Below are positions 7,619-12,663 of a stretch of DNA of 12,663 nucleotides, piece after piece. How positions within the stretch are numbered: the first letter of the stretch is position 1; every line of letters starts with the position of its first letter. A program made the position numbers and the translations under genes. The notes below the pieces were generated by a model. The model was not told the DNA's origin and did not search any database. It saw only the letters and a program-made list of their open reading frames with translations. Source of the DNA: Actinomycetes bacterium (GTDB taxonomy: Bacteria > Actinomycetota > Actinomycetes > Actinomycetales > Cellulomonadaceae); assembly GCA_023428465.1 (NCBI GenBank), contig JAEYXM010000049.1:1-12663 (forward strand), read 5' to 3'.

Positions 7619-7816
7619 TCACTGCTGCTTGTGGGGGTGGAGCACGCGGGTGTCGGGCCCCGGGAACACCAGGGTGCGCTCGCCCGTGTCGTCCCACTCC
7701 ACGAGGTACGGCGGCGACCCGTCGGGGTGCCGCACCTCGACCACGCGGCCCTCGCGGACCGCTCCGTCCACCACGCTCGACGTCACGTGGATCACGTCTC
7801 CGACCGACGCCAACAT
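7619..7816 (-). CDS. DUF1918 domain protein
   Basis: A 65-residue basic/acidic soluble protein matching DUF1918, a small actinobacterial family with an SH3-like beta-barrel and no established function. Landmarks are the N-terminal ASVGDVIHV (3-11), EGRVVEVRHPDGSPPYLVEW (22-41) and FPGPDTRVLHP (51-61). ATG 7816 is chosen because GGAGGT (complement of 7821-7826) lies four bases upstream and family members begin just before the SVGD segment. An in-frame ATG at 7849 would add eleven residues with no family match. It is the first gene of a two-gene unit with the downstream methyltransferase. Confidence 0.85.
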   Translation of the reverse strand: MLASVGDVIHVTSSVVDGAVREGRVVEVRHPDGSPPYLVEWDDTGERTLVFPGPDTRVLHPHKQQ

Positions 7817-7820
7817 CTCG

Positions 7821-7826
7821 ACCTCC
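7821..7826 (-). promoter_or_regulatory. Shine-Dalgarno sequence deciding the DUF1918 start
   Basis: On the reverse strand GGAGGT is followed by CGAG and then ATG (7816). This near-perfect site decides between the two possible ATG starts of the gene. Confidence 0.7.
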
Positions 7827-7911
7827 AGACCTGGGTGCCGTACCTCCATGATGCCCCGGGCGGGGCCGGCGCGCATGGGTCTGGCGGACGAGTTCCGGGC
7901 GGGTCCCACGG

Positions 7912-7935
7912 CCGTCGGCGGTGCCGGCCGGACGG
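7912..7935 (-). terminator. Hairpin after the AAA+ ATPase gene
   Basis: Five bases past the ATPase stop (7940-7942), the reverse strand can form CCGTC/GACGG plus GGC/GCC with one bulged base and a seven-base loop. There is no T-tract. The 123-bp gap to the DUF1918 start holds this hairpin and no other gene that I can support. Confidence 0.4.
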
Positions 7936-7939
7936 GCGG

Positions 7940-9424
7940 TCAGTCCGCCGGGACGGTCCGCTCGGCGGCCCACTCGCGCAGGGCGGCGACGCGCTCGGCC
8001 ATGACGACGCTCAGGGGCCGCGTGCTCCGGATGGCCGCGAGGATGTGCTCGGGCGTGACCGCGCCGCCCGCGGGCTGGGCGGCGTACGCGGCGGACACGA
8101 CCGCCTGCTCGATCTCCGCGCCGGAGAACCCCTCGCACGCGGCGGCGAGCGCGGTGACGTCGGCGTCCGTGAGCGCGACGCCGCGCCGCTGCGCGTGGAT
8201 CCGCAGCGCCGCTTCCCGGACGACCGGGCTCGGCAGGTCGACGAAGAAGATCTCGTCGAAGCGGCCCTTGCGGATGAGCTCGGGCGGCAGCTGGGAGATG
8301 TCGTTGGCGGTCGCGACGACGAAGACGCGGCCCCGCTTCTCGGCGAGCCAGGTCAGGAACGTGCCGAGCACGCGCGTGGAGGAGCCGGCGTCGCCGTCGG
8401 ACGTCGCCAAGCCCTTCTCGATCTCGTCGATCCAGACGACGCAGGGGGCCATGAGGTCCGCTGTGGCGAGCGACTCGCGCAGCTTGCGCTCGGACTCCCC
8501 GACGTACTTGTCGTGGATCGCGGCGAGGTCCATGCGCAGCAGCGGCACGCCGAGGACGGCGGCCGCGACCTTGGCGGCGAGGCTCTTGCCGCAGCCCTGC
8601 ACGCCGAGCAGCAGGAGCCCGCGCGGCGGGTCGAGCGCGGGCGCGGCGCCGGTGAACGCGGGCGTGCGGAGCTGCAGCCACTCCTTGACGCGCGTCATGC
8701 CGGCGAGCTCGGAGACGGGCGCGACGTCGAGCTCGAAGGTGAGCACGCCGCCGCGGGCCAGCAGGTCGTACTTGGCGCGGGTGACGAGCGGGACGTCCGC
8801 GGGCGTGATGGCGCCGTCGTGGTAGATCGCCGTGCGCGCGAGTCGCTCGGTGTCGGTCGCGGACAGCCCGGCGAGGTTCTCCACGAGGAGGGCGATCGAG
8901 CGCTCGTCGGCCGTGACGTAGGTGCCGTTGCGCGTCACGAACTCGCGCGCGACGCGGTCGACGATCGCGCGGCGCTCGGCGGCGTCGGGCGGGGCGAGCT
9001 CGAACCGGGCGGCGTACGTGGCGAGCTCTTCCGGGACGTCGACCTTGGGGCTGACGAGGACGACGGTGCGCGGGCGGCGGGCGTAGCCCTCGCAGACGTC
9101 GCGGAGCATGCGCACGTGCACCGGGTCGTCGAGGTAGGGGTGGAAGTCCAGGAGCACGTACACGCCGGGGACGGCGTCGCGCAGCCAGCCGAGGACGCGG
9201 CCCGGCTCGGCGTTGAACGCCTGCGCGGGCCCGAGGTCGACGTCGGCGCGCCTCAGGCCCCGGGTGACGGCCCACTCGAAGACGGCCAGGGGCGTGGTCG
9301 ACGCGCGGGCGATGTCCAGGACGGCCTGCCGGGCACGGGCCTCGTCGCGCGTCTCGATCACGATGAGAGGCACGTTGCTCCGCACGAGGGCGCTGAGGTC
9401 GCGCTCCGAGTTGTCCGGACCCAT
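7940..9424 (-). CDS. Ycf46-like AAA+ ATPase
   Basis: A 494-residue single-ring AAA+ protein of the Ycf46 group. The N-terminal half (1-225) is the family's degenerate region, with VPLIVIETRDEARA (18-31) and VYVLLDFHPYLDDP (88-101). The AAA module follows: Walker A GVQGCGKS (274-281), the pore-type segment KYVGESERKLRE (306-317), Walker B VVWIDE (329-334), sensor 1 ATAN (371-374), arginine finger RKGRFDE (385-391) and sensor 2 GFSGAEIEQ (432-440). All catalytic positions are intact and the length is normal. In cyanobacteria Ycf46 has been linked to inorganic-carbon use; its role in actinobacteria is unknown. ATG 9424 is preceded by TAGGGT at seven bases, with no Shine-Dalgarno sequence, so a leaderless transcript is likely. 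It is transcribed away from the beta-helix gene. Confidence 0.9.
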   Translation of the reverse strand: MGPDNSERDLSALVRSNVPLIVIETRDEARARQAVLDIARASTTPLAVFEWAVTRGLRRADVDLGPAQAFNAEPGRVLGWLRDAVPGVYVLLDFHPYLDDPVHVRMLRDVCEGYARRPRTVVLVSPKVDVPEELATYAARFELAPPDAAERRAIVDRVAREFVTRNGTYVTADERSIALLVENLAGLSATDTERLARTAIYHDGAITPADVPLVTRAKYDLLARGGVLTFELDVAPVSELAGMTRVKEWLQLRTPAFTGAAPALDPPRGLLLLGVQGCGKSLAAKVAAAVLGVPLLRMDLAAIHDKYVGESERKLRESLATADLMAPCVVWIDEIEKGLATSDGDAGSSTRVLGTFLTWLAEKRGRVFVVATANDISQLPPELIRKGRFDEIFFVDLPSPVVREAALRIHAQRRGVALTDADVTALAAACEGFSGAEIEQAVVSAAYAAQPAGGAVTPEHILAAIRSTRPLSVVMAERVAALREWAAERTVPAD

Positions 9425-9431
9425 GGCTCGG

Positions 9432-9437
9432 ACCCTA
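9432..9437 (-). promoter_or_regulatory. -10 element of a leaderless promoter for the AAA+ gene
   Basis: On the reverse strand TAGGGT is followed by CCGAGCC and then ATG (9424). This is the same hexamer class and the same seven-base spacing as the exonuclease gene. No -35 was recognised. Confidence 0.6.
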
Positions 9438-9594
9438 GCGCCCGGGCGGCACCTGGCCGCGGGACGCTCGGTCCGCGGCGTCGGGACCCGGCCTCGAGGT
9501 GGCCCGTGCAGGGGGCGACTTCTCGGCGTCTGCCCTGGTCAGAGGCGTCTGCGGGGGGCTGTCGGGGTGTGCCCGGGTATGCCCGGTTCCGCAC

Positions 9595-9617
9595 TTGTCC
9601 ACAGGCCTGTGGATGAA
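9595..9617. promoter_or_regulatory. Palindromic DnaA-box-like site
   Basis: TTGTCCACA (9595-9603) matches the high-GC actinobacterial DnaA box. It forms half of a perfect 16-bp palindrome, TCCACAGGCCTGTGGA (9598-9613). The opposite arm reads TTCATCCACA, a poorer box. There is no dnaA or dnaN here and no cluster of further boxes, so this is not the chromosomal origin. Confidence 0.4.
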
Positions 9618-9658
9618 TGTCGGGGCCCTCACGGGCCTCTGGGACCAATGCCCCAGGT

Positions 9659-9767
9659 TCCTTGATCGGCCGTGAAAAATCACCCCGGCGAAGGTGAAGA
9701 ACCGGTGAACTCAAGTTCATTGATCAAGGATTCGTGCCGGATAACCCCCCGGGCCGCACAGTGCGGC
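9659..9767 (+). promoter_or_regulatory. Dyad-rich regulatory region of the beta-helix gene
   Basis: Several inverted repeats lie within 110 bases. TCCTTGATC (9659-9667) is repeated inverted as GATCAAGGA (9722-9730). GTGA-aaaa-TCAC spans 9672-9683, TGAACT-ca-AGTTCA 9706-9719 and TTGATCAA 9720-9727. GCCGCAC-a-GTGCGGC spans 9753-9767, just before the Shine-Dalgarno sequence. They look like operator half-sites or a leader hairpin. The binding protein is unknown, and no celR-type GAGCGCTC operator was found. Confidence 0.45.
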
Positions 9768-9786
9768 ACCTGGTTGGGGGAGAACC

Positions 9787-12276
9787 ATGAAGATCAAGAC
9801 CTGGGGCGCCGCGGCGCTCCTCGTAGGCGGGCTCATCACTGCGCCCGCCGCCTCGTCGGAGGCGGCCACGAAGCCGTCCGCCGACACCACCGGTGTCCGC
9901 GCCGGCGTCACGCTCACCAGCATGGCCGGCGGGTACCTGAACACCACGGGCACGATCGAGAACAAGGTCATCAACGGTGACGTCACGTTCGTGGGCTCGA
10001 ACCTCACGCTCCGCAACGTCCGGATCACCGGGCACGCGGTGTTCCGTGGGGACAACATCACCATCGAGGACTCGGAGTTCGCCTCGTGGGCCCTGTCCGG
10101 CACCGAGGTCGTCCGCGCCACGCGCGTCGACGTCTTCGGCAACTACGGCCAGGACGGCCTGCACATCACGGCCGGCACCGGTGCGGTGCGCGACGTCGTG
10201 ATCCGCGACTCGTGGATCCACAGCCCGAAGGTCACGGGCAGCCAGCACTACGACGGCATCCAGGTGCGCGGGGTCGACGGACTCACCCTGGACAACGTCG
10301 CGATCGAGCTGGGGACCTACCAGAGCCAGTTCAACGCCGCGTTCTTCCTGGAGAGCGCCAACGGCGGCAACAAGAACATCACGGTCACCGACTCGACGAT
10401 CACCGGCGGCGGCTACGCGCTGAACACCAAGGGCGCGACGAACGTGGTCTTCACCGGCAACGTGATCGGCGCCGCGAACTGGGGTTACGCCTACCCCGGC
10501 TCCACGTTCACCACCTTCTCGGGCAATGTCAGCCCGACCGGCAAGGGCCTGAGCTTCACCGGCGGCAAGCTGGTCGAGGGCGCCGCGGCCACCCCGGCGC
10601 CCACGCCCACGCCCACGCCGACACCCACACCTACGCCGACACCTACGCCGACGCCCACGCCGACGCCCACGCCCACACCTACGCCGACGCCCACGCCGAC
10701 GCCGGGCAGCCCCGGGAAGCCGACGGCCGCGACGACCGGCGTGCCCTCCGGCACGACGCTCACCTCGATGTCCGGCGGCACGGTGAGCACCACCGGGACG
10801 ATCGCCAACAAGGTCATCAACGGTGACGTCATCTTCACCGGGTCGAACCTCACGGTCCGGGGCATCCGGGTCACCGGCCACGCGGTCTTCCGTGGGGACA
10901 ACATCGTGATCGAGGACTCCGAGTTCGGCTCCTGGGCCCTGTCCGGCACGGCCGGCGTCCGCGCCGCACGCATCGAGGTGTTCGGAAACCCGGCGCAGGA
11001 CGGACTGCACATCACGTCCGGGACCGGGCAGGTCAGCGACGTCGTCATCACCGACTCCTGGATCCACGACCCCAAGGTCGCGAACGGGTCCCACTACGAC
11101 GGCATCCAGGTGCGCGGCGCGAAGGGTCTGACGATCCGCAACACCGTCGTCGACCTGGGCACCTACTCCACCGGCTTCAACGGCGCGCTCTTCCTCGAGA
11201 ACGCCAACGGCGGCAACAGCAACGTCACCGTCGAGAACTCGTGGTTCCTGGGCGGCGGGTACACCCTCGTCAGCCACGGCACCAACGTGAGGATCACGGG
11301 CACGACCGTGGCCGCGGGCAGGTGGGGCTACTACGACCCGAACTCGACGCAGCTCACCGCCTTCACGGACAACGTCTCGCCGACCGGCGCGCCGCTCGTC
11401 TACTCGGGCAACAAGGTGACCGTCGGGACCTCGGCCCCCACGCCGACCCCGACGCCGACCCCCACGCCCACTCCGACACCCACTCCGACACCCACTCCGA
11501 CACCCACTCCGACCCCGACCCCGACCCCGACGCCGACGCCGACGACGGCGCCGACGACGGCGGTGCCGTCCGCGAGCAACACCGGCACGGTGTCGGGCGC
11601 CAAGCTGACCTCGATGGCCGGCGGCTACATCCGCACCGCTGACACGACGATCTCGAACAAGGTCATCAACGGCGACGCGACGTTCGTGGGCGACAACCTC
11701 GTCCTGCGCAACGTCCGGATCACCGGCACCGCGATCTTCCGCGGCGACAACCTGCGCATCGAGGACTCCGAGTTCGGCGCGGTCGTCCTGTCCGGTACCG
11801 CGGGCGCAACGCTCACCCGGGTGGACGTCTTCGGCACCAGCGGCCGGGACGGCATCCAGATCACCGCGGGCAGCGGCCCGGTGAGCAACGTCGTCATCCG
11901 CGACTCGTGGATCCACAACCCCGTGGTGACGTCGTCGATGACCTACGAGGGCATCGAGGTCCGCGGGGCGGACGGCCTCACGATCGACAACGTCGTGGTG
12001 GACCTGGGCACGTACAAGTCCCAGCACAACGCGGCGATCTGGCTCGGTACCGACAACGGTGGCGCTCGGAACGTGACCATCACCCGGGCCCGCCTGCTCG
12101 GTGGCGACCACGTCGTGTCGGCCCCGGGGGCCTCGGTGAGGATCACCGGGTCCGTGCTCGGCAACCCCCGGGACGGGTACCTCGACCCGGGCTCGAAGGC
12201 CCTCGCGGCCTTCACGGGCAACACGACGCCGACCGGCGCCGCGCTCCGCTACACGGGCTCGGCCATCACGCCGTGA
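9787..12276 (+). CDS. Secreted protein with three tandem right-handed beta-helix modules and (TP)17 linkers
   Basis: An 829-residue exported protein, not recognised as a named enzyme. Residues 1-27 form a signal peptide: KIK n-region, hydrophobic core about 7-20, cleavage probably in APAASSEAA. Three homologous modules follow (about 30-268, 311-550 and 594-829). Each has the shared order KVINGD, N-L-x-x-R, FRGDN, IEDSEF, V(F)G, a DG motif, DSWIH, DGIQ/EGIE, DLGTY or ELGTY, an asparagine-containing NAA/NGA segment and a closing TPTGA/SPTG stretch. The many short strand-turn repeats ending in V/I and N/D are typical of right-handed parallel beta-helices found in polysaccharide lyases and glycosidases. 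Linkers at 269-306 and 551-585 are almost pure Thr-Pro, as in secreted cellulolytic actinobacterial proteins. GGGGGAG four bases before ATG 9787 supports the start. There is no membrane anchor or sorting signal, so a released extracellular protein acting on a glycan is the best inference. Confidence 0.85.
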   Translation: MKIKTWGAAALLVGGLITAPAASSEAATKPSADTTGVRAGVTLTSMAGGYLNTTGTIENKVINGDVTFVGSNLTLRNVRITGHAVFRGDNITIEDSEFASWALSGTEVVRATRVDVFGNYGQDGLHITAGTGAVRDVVIRDSWIHSPKVTGSQHYDGIQVRGVDGLTLDNVAIELGTYQSQFNAAFFLESANGGNKNITVTDSTITGGGYALNTKGATNVVFTGNVIGAANWGYAYPGSTFTTFSGNVSPTGKGLSFTGGKLVEGAAATPAPTPTPTPTPTPTPTPTPTPTPTPTPTPTPTPTPTPGSPGKPTAATTGVPSGTTLTSMSGGTVSTTGTIANKVINGDVIFTGSNLTVRGIRVTGHAVFRGDNIVIEDSEFGSWALSGTAGVRAARIEVFGNPAQDGLHITSGTGQVSDVVITDSWIHDPKVANGSHYDGIQVRGAKGLTIRNTVVDLGTYSTGFNGALFLENANGGNSNVTVENSWFLGGGYTLVSHGTNVRITGTTVAAGRWGYYDPNSTQLTAFTDNVSPTGAPLVYSGNKVTVGTSAPTPTPTPTPTPTPTPTPTPTPTPTPTPTPTPTPTPTTAPTTAVPSASNTGTVSGAKLTSMAGGYIRTADTTISNKVINGDATFVGDNLVLRNVRITGTAIFRGDNLRIEDSEFGAVVLSGTAGATLTRVDVFGTSGRDGIQITAGSGPVSNVVIRDSWIHNPVVTSSMTYEGIEVRGADGLTIDNVVVDLGTYKSQHNAAIWLGTDNGGARNVTITRARLLGGDHVVSAPGASVRITGSVLGNPRDGYLDPGSKALAAFTGNTTPTGAALRYTGSAITP
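10591..10704 (+). repeat. Thr-Pro linker 1 coding repeat
   Basis: 38 codons encode TPAP followed by seventeen Thr-Pro pairs. The DNA is an imperfect six-base repeat mixing ACGCCC, ACGCCG, ACACCC and ACACCT units. It separates beta-helix modules 1 and 2. Confidence 0.95.
11440..11541 (+). repeat. Thr-Pro linker 2 coding repeat
   Basis: 34 codons encode exactly seventeen Thr-Pro pairs, then TTAPTTAV. The DNA contains a higher-order 12-base unit, ACTCCGACACCC, three times between about 11470 and 11505 plus a partial copy. Its codon pattern differs from that of linker 1. It separates modules 2 and 3. Confidence 0.95.
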
Positions 12277-12295
12277 CCAAAACGTTGCAGAGGGT

Positions 12296-12319
12296 GGTCA
12301 GCCCCTGTTCACGCTGACC
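12296..12319 (+). terminator. Short hairpin after the beta-helix gene
   Basis: A perfect seven-base stem, GGTCAGC (12296-12302) with GCTGACC (12313-12319), and a ten-base loop, 20 bases past the stop codon. No T-tract. It may act together with the longer hairpin that follows. Confidence 0.4.
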
Positions 12320-12327
12320 TGATCGAT

Positions 12328-12366
12328 GTGACGTCCGTCGCAGCCCGGTGCTGCGGCGGACGTCAC
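12328..12366 (+). terminator. Strong 17-bp hairpin terminator
   Basis: GTGACGTCCGTCGCAGC (12328-12344) pairs with GCTGCGGCGGACGTCAC (12350-12366) over all 17 positions with a single G-U pair. The loop is CCGGT. Only a short TCGTTC follows, so there is no classical T-tract, as is common in GC-rich bacteria. It lies 51 bases after the beta-helix stop and before the next gene's leader. Confidence 0.7.
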
Positions 12367-12371
12367 TCGTT
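12335..12371 (+). repeat. 37-bp direct repeat, copy 1 (in the terminator hairpin)
   Basis: These 37 bases are identical to the last 37 bases of the window (12627-12663). This copy comprises most of the 17-bp hairpin plus TCGTT after it. The bases just upstream of the two copies differ (T at 12334, G at 12626). Confidence 0.9.
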
Positions 12372-12421
12372 CGGGCTAATGGACGAGCGCTTGACCGCGG
12401 GGCCGCACCGCCCTCCTACTG

Positions 12422-12454
12422 GGACTCGGTTAAAAGACCCGCAAAGAGGAGTCC
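12422..12454 (+). promoter_or_regulatory. Inverted repeat that could mask the ribosome binding site
   Basis: GGACTC (12422-12427) is the exact complement of GAGTCC (12449-12454), which includes part of the purine-rich ribosome binding site AAAGAGGAG (12443-12451) and ends directly before ATG 12455. The loop is 21 bases and contains a weaker inner GGT/ACC pairing. Pairing would hide part of the Shine-Dalgarno sequence. Confidence 0.4.
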
Positions 12455-12663
12455 ATGATCGTGACCTTCCGAATACCCGCGCATCCGCGCCTCCGACGCC
12501 CCGCCCGCGCCTCCCGCCGATCGGCCCCTCGACCTGCCGCCCCACCCACCCCGCGGCTCGCCGGAAGGCCCGTCACCAAGGCCGCGGCCGCCCTCGCCGC
12601 ACTTCTCGTCCTCAGCGGCGCGACCGCCGTCGCAGCCCGGTGCTGCGGCGGACGTCACTCGTT
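12455..12663 (+). CDS. N-terminus of an exported protein (3' partial)
   Basis: The frame is open to the right edge; 69 complete codons are visible. About 42 Arg/Pro/Ala-rich residues precede a clear hydrophobic signal segment (KAAAALAALLVLSGATAVAA, about 42-61), giving an unusually long n-region. The last codons read RCCGGRHS and come from the 37-base repeat copy. Such residues are odd directly after a signal peptidase site (AVAA), so they may not be genuine. AAAGAGGAG lies three bases before ATG 12455; GTG 12461 would have a more usual nine-base spacing. A TTGACC (12391-12396) is a possible -35, but no good -10 is found at normal spacing. The mature protein is outside the window, so no function can be given. 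Confidence 0.6.
   Translation, partial: MIVTFRIPAHPRLRRPARASRRSAPRPAAPPTPRLAGRPVTKAAAALAALLVLSGATAVAARCCGGRHS
12627..12663 (+). repeat. 37-bp direct repeat, copy 2 (right edge of window)
   Basis: Exact copy of 12335-12371, ending at the last base of the window, so its true length is unknown. Here it lies within the signal-peptide end of the partial gene rather than in a terminator. It lacks the outer arm of the hairpin. Confidence 0.9.

Larger units (their letters stand above)
9425..9786. other. 362-bp non-coding region between divergent AAA+ and beta-helix genes
   Basis: No gene is supported here. The left part is GC-rich and holds the AAA+ promoter plus a 9-bp direct repeat, GGCGTCTGC (9525-9533 and 9544-9552). 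The centre has a DnaA-box-like palindrome (9595-9617). The right part, from about 9659, is clearly richer in A and T and carries several dyads before the Shine-Dalgarno sequence of the beta-helix gene (GGGGGAG, 9776-9782). Confidence 0.7.

Noticed and set aside
9672..9683. CRP/GlxR-type cAMP operator (GTGA...TCAC)
   Set aside because: The arms are separated by four bases, not the six of the CRP-family consensus, and the flanking T and A are missing.
9430..9786. Chromosomal origin of replication
   Set aside because: Only one good DnaA box and one poor one, no AT-rich unwinding element beside them, and no dnaA or dnaN. Box clusters are needed for an origin.
10591..11541. CRISPR array
   Set aside because: The repeats are six- and twelve-base coding repeats with no spacers, in frame within a secreted protein.
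9724..12111. A very long reverse-strand open frame opposite the beta-helix gene
   Set aside because: It is a by-product of GC-rich codon bias and of the Thr-Pro repeats. Its product is Arg/Gly/Val low-complexity without domains, and the forward frame has a signal peptide, a ribosome binding site and three homologous modules.
12277..12454. Cyclic-di-GMP or cyclic-di-AMP riboswitch before the exported-protein gene
   Set aside because: Neither the conserved cores nor enough length is present. The space is taken up by terminator hairpins and a short inverted repeat.

Overview
The window is uniformly GC-rich, with codons ending overwhelmingly in G or C. It carries several TANNNT-N6/7-start arrangements typical of leaderless actinobacterial genes, a DUF1918 gene, and a large secreted protein with long Thr-Pro linkers. 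Together these point to a high-GC actinobacterium, most likely a Cellulomonas-like member of the Micrococcales. The genus is an inference from style, not from a marker gene.

Layout. Bases 2-3262 (+) hold the 3' part of a large cyclic-di-GMP enzyme with a LacI-type ligand-binding region, PAS, GGDEF and EAL domains; its beginning lies outside the window. Next come an integral-membrane M50-like metallopeptidase (3334-4062, +) and a flavodoxin-fold protein (4136-4663, +). The flavodoxin gene overlaps tail-to-tail with a stand-alone 5'-3' exonuclease (4653-5621, -). The exonuclease shares a 67-bp divergent promoter region with an RsbA-like MEDS-ATPase regulator (5689-6705, +). That gene converges on a SAM methyltransferase (6754-7608, -) across a four-unit 15-bp tandem repeat containing both stop codons. 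The methyltransferase follows a small DUF1918 gene (7619-7816, -) by 10 bp. A Ycf46-like AAA+ ATPase lies at 7940-9424 (-).

The right part is different in character. A 362-bp non-coding stretch (9425-9786) carries a DnaA-box-like palindrome and a cluster of dyads. It precedes an 829-residue secreted protein (9787-12276, +) built from three homologous right-handed beta-helix modules joined by two (Thr-Pro)17 linkers. A strong hairpin follows. The window closes in the signal-peptide region of a second exported protein (from 12455), and a 37-base exact copy of the hairpin region runs to the very last base.

How the genes relate. The left and middle parts read as housekeeping and signalling genes in small, mostly independent units. 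The only clear operon is DUF1918-methyltransferase. The three-module beta-helix protein with its regulatory region is the most distinctive item. No mobile element, CRISPR array, tRNA or rRNA was seen.
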